Source: Gemmatimonadota bacterium (lineage in GTDB: Bacteria > Gemmatimonadota > Gemmatimonadetes > Longimicrobiales > Gaopeijiaceae). Taken from it: a DNA stretch of 35,311 nt. The position numbers and the translations under genes were made by a program. Below are positions 6,898 through 13,997 of the stretch, in pieces. Under the pieces are notes generated by a model. The model had not been told where the DNA came from. It ran no database searches and saw only the letters and a program-made list of their open reading frames with translations. The stretch lies in contig SLBA01000021.1 in NCBI GenBank assembly GCA_007126575.1, positions 1-35,311 of the forward strand. Direction: 5' to 3'. Each line of letters opens with the position of its first letter. The first letter of the stretch is position 1.

Positions 6898-7359
6898 ATG
6901 GAATCTCCGGAATCTCCGACCCGTTCCACGCCGCCGCGCTGGTTCCTGGTGGTGTCGATCGTGGCCCTCGTCTGGACGCTGCTCGGCCTGCTCTCGTTCA
7001 TCATGGATCCGTTGACGAGCGAGGCCGCGCTGGCGGAGATGACCGAGGTCCAGCGCGAGATCTTCGAGTCGAGGCCGACCTGGCTGTTCGTGGTCTACGG
7101 GATCTCGGTCCTGAGCGGGCTTGCGGGTGCCATCGGCCTGCTGATGCGCAGGGGCTGGGCCGTCCCGGCCTTCGCCGTCTCGCTCGCCTTCATCGTGATC
7201 CAGTTCGGCTACGTTCTCTTCGGGCTGAATGCCCTCGGACTGCTGGGGCCGCTCGAGACTCTCCCCTTGCCTCTCGTGATCCTCACCTTCGGGGTCCTGC
7301 TGCTCTGGCTTTCGCTTCATGCCCGGCGAGAGGGATGGATCGGCTCCCACGCCGGGTGA
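6898..7359 (+). CDS. Four-helix inner-membrane protein, unknown
   Basis: A 153-residue protein with four predicted membrane helices: WFLVVSIVALVWTLLGLLSF, then after a loop with TEVQREIFESRPTW the helix LFVVYGISVLSGLAGAIGLL, next VPAFAVSLAFIVIQFGYVLF and last LPLVILTFGVLLLWLSLHA. The loop motif (TxxQREIFExxPxWLFVVYGISV) and the RRGWAVPAF turn recur in a family of small bacterial membrane proteins often misnamed sugar transporters; no transport residue is known. The N-terminus is short and polar (MESPESPTRSTPPR). The SD site GGGGAG ends 8 bases before the ATG. The open frame extends upstream to 6730, but that part is not protein-like. Confidence 0.7.
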   Translation: MESPESPTRSTPPRWFLVVSIVALVWTLLGLLSFIMDPLTSEAALAEMTEVQREIFESRPTWLFVVYGISVLSGLAGAIGLLMRRGWAVPAFAVSLAFIVIQFGYVLFGLNALGLLGPLETLPLPLVILTFGVLLLWLSLHARREGWIGSHAG

Positions 7360-7392
7360 GCGAGGCCCCGACCGACCTCATCCCGCCACCCC

Positions 7393-8733
7393 TCAGAAGC
7401 GGTCCTGCCCCCCGCCCCCCGTGAGCCGTGGGTTGACCACGTTGCTGTAGATTGACCCGAACCGGTAGCGGAAGCCGAAGTTCATGCCCGCCTGGTAGCC
7501 GGTCGCCAGCTGGCGACGGCGCAGGAGCACCTCTTCCAGGTCCGCATCCCCCCTCGGCAGGTTCAGCTGGTTGCGGATGCGCCGGAAGGAGCCTCCGATT
7601 CCGATCGAGAGGCCCTGGGTGATGCGGATGTCGACGCTGCTCCCGAACTGCAGGCTGTAGCGCTCGAGCTCGTGCAGGTACTGCGAGGCGCCCATGCCGA
7701 CATTGATCTGGCCCCACGGCTGCGTGACCGCGTAGCCCACATTCAGGGTGTGCTCCGGGAGCACCTCCTGGATCTGGTCGAAGATGGTGGTGTCGCGGTA
7801 GGCTATGTGGGAGACGCCGGCCCGGTACGCGACGGTCAGTTGCCGACGACTCGCCTCACTGTAGGGATACAGGCTGTACTCCACGGCGGGCATCAGCCGA
7901 TAGCGCATGGCCACATTGTCGAAGGTCGCGCTGTAGATGTCGCCGAAGCCCCCGACGGACCAGTGGGGCGAGATGCTCCGCACCACGTAGCTCGTGAAGC
8001 CGTCTCTGCGCGAGGTGCTCGTGATGGTCCCCGCTTCTCGGTCGAAGCGGGAGTACGAGTAGTTGAAGAAGGGGCGGAGCTGGATCTTCCACTCTTCGGT
8101 CACCCGGTTCACATAGACCCCGTACCGGGAGCTGGCCGACCGCTGCCGCGACTCGAAGGACGCGTTGCCGTCGGCGTAGATCTCCACCGTCCACTGGTTC
8201 CACCGATCGTCCACGGCGCGGGGGCGCGCATCGTCCGCTTCCTCCCGCTCGTCCACCACGATGCTCACCCGATCGGCCAGGGGGGTGCGCATGACGTAGG
8301 GGACGAGGGCTGCCCGGAGGGTGCGGACGAGTCCGTCCCGCTGCTCGCTCTGGGTGGCGCCGGCCCCGGTCGTGTGGACCGTCGAGTAGTCCATCCCCGT
8401 GAAGGCGCGCCGACCGATGAGGTCGAAGTTGAGGGCCCGGCCTCCGGCGCCCGTCTGCTGCCGCGTCACCAGCACATGGACATCGGCCGCCTCCCGGTCA
8501 CGCACGTAGTTGACCCAGGTCAGCTCCTCGCGGATGAACGACTCGTCGCAGAATCCGCAGTCCAGGAAGACGGCCAGCCGGTCCGGCGGGGCGATCTGGG
8601 GCGCGTCCTGTGCCTCGGCCGGGGCCGCACCGCTGGCCAGCCAGAGGAGGAGCGCCATAAAGACGACGGCCAGGGGGCGGTGGCAAGCCCCGGAAGAGGG
8701 GACGGGGTGGGACCCGGGATCACGTCGGGGCAT
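7393..8733 (-). CDS. Exported two-part protein with C-terminal outer-membrane beta-barrel
   Basis: A 446-residue protein. The signal peptide (RPLAVVFMALLLWLASGAAP) ends in AEAQ around residue 42. Residues about 50-160 form a soluble domain opening with RLAVFLDCGFCDESFIREEL and WVNYVRDREAADVHVLVTRQ, a CxxC-containing segment conserved in unnamed Bacteroidota/Gemmatimonadota proteins. From about residue 185 come alternating amphipathic strands rich in Tyr, Arg and Ser (for example WKIQLRPFFNYSYSRFD, LTVAYRAGVSHIAYRD, FGFRYRFGSIYSNVV), typical of a transmembrane barrel. The last residue is Phe, the usual BamA-recognition end. Function unknown. The ATG at 8733 was chosen for its signal peptide and CAGGA site; the open frame runs upstream to 9195 without protein character. 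Confidence 0.75.
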   Translation of the reverse strand: MPRRDPGSHPVPSSGACHRPLAVVFMALLLWLASGAAPAEAQDAPQIAPPDRLAVFLDCGFCDESFIREELTWVNYVRDREAADVHVLVTRQQTGAGGRALNFDLIGRRAFTGMDYSTVHTTGAGATQSEQRDGLVRTLRAALVPYVMRTPLADRVSIVVDEREEADDARPRAVDDRWNQWTVEIYADGNASFESRQRSASSRYGVYVNRVTEEWKIQLRPFFNYSYSRFDREAGTITSTSRRDGFTSYVVRSISPHWSVGGFGDIYSATFDNVAMRYRLMPAVEYSLYPYSEASRRQLTVAYRAGVSHIAYRDTTIFDQIQEVLPEHTLNVGYAVTQPWGQINVGMGASQYLHELERYSLQFGSSVDIRITQGLSIGIGGSFRRIRNQLNLPRGDADLEEVLLRRRQLATGYQAGMNFGFRYRFGSIYSNVVNPRLTGGGGQDRF

Positions 8734-9070
8734 GGGTGTCCTGTCGCGTTGGATTCGAGAACGGCATGGATTGGGGGGATCAAATTTGAACGTAGCCCCT
8801 TCCTGCAAACGGGGACAGCCGAGCGGCTTCGGTGTCAGGGTTGCATCGGCCCCCGCACGGCGTGAGCGAGGCCCGTTTCGGCATCCCTCCCACCCGGATC
8901 GGGCGTACCGGGCCCGTAACGGGGATTGCGGAATGAAATCTGGCCGCTCTATGATGGCCCGACCCGCAGAGAACCGGTCATGCGGGAATCTGGGGGGCAG
9001 GATTTCCTTAACCCGCCCGTGCCCCGGCCCGGGCGGCAGCCCCCAGCGACTTCTGCGCGGAGGTGCGGCC
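8734..9070. other. 337-bp divergent intergenic region
   Basis: No gene is supported. It separates the barrel-protein gene (minus) from the 656-aa unknown gene (plus) and must hold both promoters. A good plus-strand candidate is listed separately (8926-8955). For the minus strand I see only an AT-rich patch around 8785 (ATCAAATTTGAAC) and no clear -35/-10 pair. Confidence 0.5.
8926..8955 (+). promoter_or_regulatory. Sigma70-type promoter for the 656-aa gene
   Basis: TTGCGG (8926-8931), an 18-nt spacer and TATGAT (8950-8955, five of six consensus bases). Transcription would begin near 8962 and give a leader of about 110 nt before the ATG at 9071. Based on motif match only. Confidence 0.45.
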
Positions 9071-11041
9071 ATGCCGGACGGAATTCGAAACACCACGGCC
9101 ATCCCCTGGAAGGTTCTTTCAGCCAGCCCCGACATGATGGATGCAGTAGCGGGCTTCGGGTCATTTCCCACGGTCTGGCGGTCTTCATTGGCCATCGCGG
9201 CCTACGAACCGCCTGTGGACGAGGAAATTGAGGCCCGACTGTGCGGGCAGCGGATCACCTACGTCAAGGTGACTTGTTCCCTGACGGGGTACGAACCCCG
9301 CAGTGGCGAGTCCGAGACGATTACCTTCGACAACGAGCCCCTGATCGAGCTCGACCGGCTCACCTCCCGCTATCTGGGGTGCTACGGGGCTCTCCTCAAC
9401 GTGGCCTTCTACCCCGGTGACGCCTCGCCGGGAAGCCGGATCGCTCCGGAGCGACTTCCCCACATTCTGGATTTCTCTCCGAAGTCCCGGGAACTCATCC
9501 GGAGTATCACCGAGACGGGCGAGGTTCTCACCGGCTCGGCCCGAAGTCTGGCCTTCGACGAGAGCCGGACCACCACGGAGAAGAGCGAGACCACGGTCGG
9601 GGTCGAGGCGGGTGTGGAGCAGAGCGGTGTGAAGGCCACGGGAAAGCTCGAGCATACGTGGGGCTCCACCGATGAGCAGAAACGTGGCCAGAGCTCCGGG
9701 GCCAGCGATACCACGCAGCGATCGGAGAAACTCAGCACCACCATGGACCAGATGTACTCGCTTCTGACCGGGTATCACACCGGCACGAATCGCGGAAGCG
9801 TGCTGATGCTGGCCCGCCCCGGCACTCTCGAGGCCACGAATCGACGGACCTTCGTTCAGGGACTTCGGATGCTCGAGGGGGTCCAGGACTTCGTGTTCGT
9901 GGTCGCTCGCCCACCGGGGGTGAATGGGCTCTGCGTGGAGGCCGCCCTGGACACCGGTCACTTCCCCGATGACGCGGAGCCCATCCCCGAAGAGGAGCCG
10001 GAAACCCGCAGCTTCACCTTCACGGTGCGGGCCCATGTGGCCGGTCGCGGAGGACTTCCCCTGGGGGAAGCGGAGAACCGGGGCGACGAGTTCGTCATTC
10101 CGAGCGGCCCGACCCACACGTTCAGCCTGGCGGATCGGCCCGATGGTGAGGATTGGGTCCTGGATCTGGATCGGCCCGGAGGCTGGTGGGAGCCCGGCGC
10201 CGACCGAAGCCGGCTCACGAGCCCCGATCCGAGACACCGGGTCCCCACGGACGGGATTCTCACCCATCCTCCGGAGCGGCGAACGATCCCGCTCCAACTC
10301 GAGGCCCTGAACAACCGCACGGCTCAGGCAGTGTTGGTAGGTGGGCCGATGTACGCGCGGGGTCCGGAGTGGGGCCGACGCCACCAGATCGACACCATCG
10401 TGGAGCGTGACTTCCGGATTTTCGTTCGGCGCCAGCGGAGGAGCGCAGGCGATCGCCCCATCGACACGGCCCGTCTTCTGGTGACCCGGCGGAATCTGTC
10501 GGCCTGCTTCCAGATCGAGGACGGTTGCCCGGTACATACCGGGTCTCTGCGGATCCCCTCCGTCGAGCGGGTGCGGTTCCGCGAGGTGGACACCGGACTC
10601 CCGGGAATGGCGAACCTTCCCTCGGACGTCGTGACGGCAGGGTTTCGGCGCAGCATGGCGTCGGCGGCGGCCGAAGCGGCTCGGGGTATCGAAGGGGTAC
10701 CCATGGTGGAGACCGACTTTTTCTCACGGGGCGTAGCCCAGCGTGTGCCCAACGCACTCGGAGCCCGTGCGGTGGCCGAAGTTCTGGATACGAACACCCT
10801 CGGGCCGGACCTCCAGAGTTCTCTCAAGCAGGTGACGGTGCGCCAGCTGCTCTCGCTCCCGCTGCGGGATCTCGCTCGGGGCATGGGAATGGGCGAACCG
10901 GACGCGTTGAAGGTCCGAGGCCAGCTCCTGAGCCACCTGGAACGGTGGCTCTCCGGCAAGGAACAGGACCCGACCCGGGGCCCCGGCAAGCCAACGGGGG
11001 ATCCGTCCAAGGGTGACCCAAACCCCAACAAACCCTCGTAG
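9071..11041 (+). CDS. 656-aa protein of unknown function with an aerolysin-like Ser/Thr-rich stretch
   Basis: Start at ATG 9071 behind GGAGG (spacing about 7); the frame is open upstream to 8510 but not protein-like there. No signal peptide. Residues 160-235 form a long run of alternating polar and small/hydrophobic residues (TTTEKSETTVGVEAGVEQSG, then VKATGKLEHTWGS, a Gln/Ser/Thr-rich turn, SEKLSTTMDQMYSLLTGYH), reminiscent of the insertion hairpin of aerolysin/ETX-MTX2 pore formers. Next come GTNRGSVLMLARPGTLEATN and the hydrophobic strand DFVFVVARP (to residue 281), then a likely beta domain (residues about 310-420). The C-terminal 130 residues are helical, and the last 25 are Pro/Gly/Lys-rich and probably disordered. 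I do not recognise the family; the pore-former idea is inference from pattern only. The gene stands alone and faces a strong hairpin. Confidence 0.7.
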   Translation: MPDGIRNTTAIPWKVLSASPDMMDAVAGFGSFPTVWRSSLAIAAYEPPVDEEIEARLCGQRITYVKVTCSLTGYEPRSGESETITFDNEPLIELDRLTSRYLGCYGALLNVAFYPGDASPGSRIAPERLPHILDFSPKSRELIRSITETGEVLTGSARSLAFDESRTTTEKSETTVGVEAGVEQSGVKATGKLEHTWGSTDEQKRGQSSGASDTTQRSEKLSTTMDQMYSLLTGYHTGTNRGSVLMLARPGTLEATNRRTFVQGLRMLEGVQDFVFVVARPPGVNGLCVEAALDTGHFPDDAEPIPEEEPETRSFTFTVRAHVAGRGGLPLGEAENRGDEFVIPSGPTHTFSLADRPDGEDWVLDLDRPGGWWEPGADRSRLTSPDPRHRVPTDGILTHPPERRTIPLQLEALNNRTAQAVLVGGPMYARGPEWGRRHQIDTIVERDFRIFVRRQRRSAGDRPIDTARLLVTRRNLSACFQIEDGCPVHTGSLRIPSVERVRFREVDTGLPGMANLPSDVVTAGFRRSMASAAAEAARGIEGVPMVETDFFSRGVAQRVPNALGARAVAEVLDTNTLGPDLQSSLKQVTVRQLLSLPLRDLARGMGMGEPDALKVRGQLLSHLERWLSGKEQDPTRGPGKPTGDPSKGDPNPNKPS

Positions 11042-11094
11042 AGGCCGGGGACTCCCTTCCATCGGGCCAGGATGAAACCCATCCGCAGGATTCT

Positions 11095-11134
11095 CCGGGC
11101 TCCGGGAGCACCCTCCACTGCTTCTGGAGCCCGG
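11095..11134. terminator. 15-bp hairpin between convergent genes
   Basis: CCGGGCTCCGGGAGC (11095-11109) pairs with GCTTCTGGAGCCCGG (11120-11134) over all 15 positions, two of them G-U in the RNA, with a 10-nt loop. It lies between the 3' ends of the 656-aa gene (plus) and the flavin monooxygenase gene (minus). A T-run is missing on both sides, so termination would have to be U-tract-poor. The rest of 11042-11233 shows nothing else. Confidence 0.6.
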
Positions 11135-11233
11135 GGTCTTGAGGGAGCAGCCACGCTTGCACGCCACGCACGGCCGCCGCGCCTGCGACTCTCCCACCGG
11201 CCCGGCGTAAATCGTGGACGCTGCGAGCATTCC

Positions 11234-12766
11234 TCAGCCCCCTTCGCGCACTCGCCCCTTCCGCCGCTCCTCGGCCACGTGCCGATACCGATCGGCCGTC
11301 AGGACGCCCAAGTACTCGCGTAGCGGGTTCCAGCTCCTGCGCGACGGGAGCCCCATGTCCCGCATCAGCTCGTCCAGGTAGTGGGCCACGTACGGACCGA
11401 TGAAGGCCCCCTCGGGTCGGTCGGGGAAGGTCCGGGAACTCCACTGCTGGAAGCTGCGAACCTCGCGCTCCATGACATCGGGCGCCGGGAGCTCGAGTTC
11501 GCCCCGGAAGCACTGGCTCAGCCAGTGGGCCGCGAGCTCCGAGGTGAGGGTGCAGGCCGAAGACGAGGCGAACCCGATAAGCCCCATCCGCGGCTCCCCG
11601 GGGGGCAGGATCCGACGATACAGGTGGATCCGACCGCCCCGCTCGATCTCTCCGGCCAGCTCCTCGTCCAGGAAGGGGAACCCCATGCGCCACCCGGTGG
11701 CGAGCACGACCCGGTCGGCGTCGATCTCGCGACCCGACGTGAGGCGAATCCTGTCGGGCCCGGCAAAGGCTGCGATCCCGGAGCGCTCCACCCGCGCCCG
11801 ACCCTCCGAAAGCACCCGGTAGAACTCGGTTCCGACCCCGCTCTTCTCGAGGCCTTCGGGAAGGGGGGATTCGGGCATCAGCGCGGGGGGCATTCCAGCC
11901 ATGCAGGGCACCATCCGGTTCTGGGCTGCCCACCAGAGCCGCAGTAGGGTCCGGCGCACGCGACCACGTGGTGAGCGCTTCGGGTGATACGCGGGGAGCA
12001 GCGCCTCGGCGAGGCGCGTCACGAAGGCACGGTCCATCCGGATGCCCCCGGGAAGGTACCGGGGCACCATCCAGTGCGGCCTGCGGCAGACGAGCGTCAC
12101 CGTCCGCGCACGCTCCGCCAGCGAGGCCGCCAGTCCCAGCGCCGACCGTCCGCCTCCGACCACCACGACCCGCTCATCCTCGAGGTCCGCCCCTTCCGGA
12201 AACCGGCTCGAGTGGCCGACCTCCCCTTCGAACCGGTCCCGGCCCGGGAGCTCGGGCACGAACGGGGTCGAGAAGGTGCCGGAACAGACCACCACGAAGT
12301 CGAAGGTGCGCCGGAAGGCCTCCCTGCTCCCCTCTCGCGCGGCGGTCACCTCGAAGGGGCCGGACTCCCCGCCCTCCTCGACGCGGCTGACCGACCTCAC
12401 CTCGGTGGACAGCTCGAGCAGGGGACCCAGTCCGAAGTGGTCCGCATAGGCCTGCAGGTACCCCCGAACCTGGGCGGCGGTGGGAAAGTCGTCGGTACCC
12501 TCGGGATACGGGAAGTCCGAGAAGGAGTAGACCTCGCGGGGGGTGTTGGCCCGCAGCCCGGGGTAGCTGCGCGACGAGCTCCAGACGCCCCCGGGCTCGG
12601 GCTCCCGCTCGAAGACGGTCACCCGGAAGCCATCGTTTCGAAGCACCTTTGCCGACACCAGGCCGGCCACACCGGCTCCGATCACGCAGACGCGGGGGCG
12701 AGGCCTCCAGCGTCGCGTCGGCTTTTGCCCGACCTCGCCCCCACCGGCTGCGTTGAACGCGCACAT
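11234..12766 (-). CDS. Flavin-containing monooxygenase (FMO / Baeyer-Villiger type)
   Basis: A 510-residue cytoplasmic class B flavoprotein monooxygenase: NADPH and O2 are used, through a flavin C4a-peroxide, to oxygenate a ketone or a soft heteroatom. The FAD Rossmann motif is GAGVAG (residues 30-35), the NADP motif GGGRSA (204-209) and a second flavin motif ATGW (356-359). The family fingerprint FxGxxxHxxx(F/Y/W) reads FEGEVGHSSRF at 179-189; with Phe in the last place it does not decide between FMO (Tyr) and Baeyer-Villiger enzymes (Trp). Length fits. The N-terminal 20 residues are an extension before the first strand. The ATG lies only 8 nt after the stop of the hydrolase gene, so the two are one operon; GAGG about 9 bases upstream serves as SD. 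Substrate unknown. Confidence 0.88.
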   Translation of the reverse strand: MCAFNAAGGGEVGQKPTRRWRPRPRVCVIGAGVAGLVSAKVLRNDGFRVTVFEREPEPGGVWSSSRSYPGLRANTPREVYSFSDFPYPEGTDDFPTAAQVRGYLQAYADHFGLGPLLELSTEVRSVSRVEEGGESGPFEVTAAREGSREAFRRTFDFVVVCSGTFSTPFVPELPGRDRFEGEVGHSSRFPEGADLEDERVVVVGGGRSALGLAASLAERARTVTLVCRRPHWMVPRYLPGGIRMDRAFVTRLAEALLPAYHPKRSPRGRVRRTLLRLWWAAQNRMVPCMAGMPPALMPESPLPEGLEKSGVGTEFYRVLSEGRARVERSGIAAFAGPDRIRLTSGREIDADRVVLATGWRMGFPFLDEELAGEIERGGRIHLYRRILPPGEPRMGLIGFASSSACTLTSELAAHWLSQCFRGELELPAPDVMEREVRSFQQWSSRTFPDRPEGAFIGPYVAHYLDELMRDMGLPSRRSWNPLREYLGVLTADRYRHVAEERRKGRVREGG

Positions 12767-12774
12767 CCGGGGCC

Positions 12775-13728
12775 TCAGGGCGTCGGGTGCACGGAGCGGA
12801 CGAAGTCCCCGAGGTCGCTGTTGAAGCGGTAGGCGTCCTCCATGAACACCATGTGACCCACCCCCTCGTAGACGACCAGTTCAGCGTCGGGGACACGATC
12901 GACGATATGCTCCGACGAGGCGGGGCGGACGATGCGATCCGAGCCTCCATGGATGGCGATCGTCGGAAGCGCCAGGTTCTCGAGAATGTCGTCGTTGTCC
13001 AGTTCCCGACTGAACATGGCCAGGCGGACCTCGGGGGGCACCATCATGGCGCTCCCGTAGACGACCTCGAAGTCGTCGCCGGGGGCCTCCGCCATGAGCC
13101 GCGAGAAGGATCGGGTTGCGGTGAGGCTGGTGCGCAGATCGGGAGCCAGCACCTCTTCGAAGATCGCCAGGACCTCGTCGGTGAGCATGGCGAAGGCCTC
13201 GGGGGTGCCCGCCTTCGTGACCGCCCCGACGAAGGCGAGGCCGCCCAGGGCGTCGGTCCCGTAGCTCCGGATATAGTCCGCGATCAGGTAGCCACCGTAG
13301 GACCATCCCACGATCACGGGGCGCTCCAGCCCCTTCTCCTGAATGACCGCCGCCAGGTCCTCGGCCCAGAGCTGCGAATCGGTGTAGGCCTCGGCCTCTG
13401 GCGGCTGCTCCGACGCGCCGTGGCCGCGAAGGTCGAAACCCACCAGGTGGAACTCCTCGGCCAGGGTGCTCGCGAACTGCCGTTCCCATGCCAGGTGGTT
13501 CTGCGAGAAGCCGTGGATGAACACGATCGGCGGGCCATTCAGGTTGCCGGCCTCGTACACGGTGAGACCGATGCCTCCACCTCCCTGGATCACCTCGGAT
13601 CGCTCGTCGATGATGTCGGGTGGAGGGGGATCCGGGTCGGCCGCCACCACGTCGCTGCAGGCGAGGCAGAAGAAGGGAAGGAGGGGGACGAGTACGGTGC
13701 GGGTCCAGCGGGTCCTGTGCGTCTTCAT
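12775..13728 (-). CDS. Alpha/beta-hydrolase lipoprotein (esterase/lipase type)
   Basis: A 317-residue hydrolase anchored as a lipoprotein: signal peptide VLVPLLPFFCLAC with lipobox Cys24, then a Pro-rich linker to about residue 40. The alpha/beta-hydrolase fold is clear: VFIHGFSQNHLAW holds the oxyanion HG, the nucleophile elbow is GWSYGG (Ser143), the acid lies in HGGSDRIVRP (Asp264) and the base in GVGHMVF (His292). The first gene of a two-gene operon with the flavin monooxygenase (8-nt gap). Baeyer-Villiger enzymes are often coupled to esterases that open the ester they make, but here the hydrolase is outside the cytoplasm while the monooxygenase is inside, so a direct relay is uncertain. 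SD GGGAG lies 7 bases before the ATG. It is divergent from the BTAD regulator. Confidence 0.85.
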   Translation of the reverse strand: MKTHRTRWTRTVLVPLLPFFCLACSDVVAADPDPPPPDIIDERSEVIQGGGGIGLTVYEAGNLNGPPIVFIHGFSQNHLAWERQFASTLAEEFHLVGFDLRGHGASEQPPEAEAYTDSQLWAEDLAAVIQEKGLERPVIVGWSYGGYLIADYIRSYGTDALGGLAFVGAVTKAGTPEAFAMLTDEVLAIFEEVLAPDLRTSLTATRSFSRLMAEAPGDDFEVVYGSAMMVPPEVRLAMFSRELDNDDILENLALPTIAIHGGSDRIVRPASSEHIVDRVPDAELVVYEGVGHMVFMEDAYRFNSDLGDFVRSVHPTP

Positions 13729-13997
13729 GGTGATCTCCCTTGGAGTGCGGGAAGTACGAGTCGTGCGAGTCGTGCACCACCATAGGGATCCGCCGTCACC
13801 GGTCGCGTCTCGCCTCCGTCACGAGATGCCACGGGCGCGTCACGGCACCCGGGGGAGCATCGTATGCCATTGACCTTCATGGACTTGCGCGAGGGCCGAC
13901 CTCCTTGAAGGTTGGATCGAGGAGGAGGCCGGGACTCGGGATCCCACCGCGAGCCGGGCGCCCCCCCTCCCGGCCCTCGGTCCCCGGAGCCCCAGCC

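Noticed and set aside
12787-13785. 332-codon plus-strand frame
   Set aside because: Antisense to the hydrolase with an intact Ser-Asp-His triad; product lacks domain features.
13900-13925. CCTCCTTGAAGGTTGGATCG as a third copy of the repeat half-site
   Set aside because: Only about 11 bases match (TTGAAGG-TTGG) and no hairpins A or B accompany it. Similarly GGATTGGGGGGATC near 8772 is too short.
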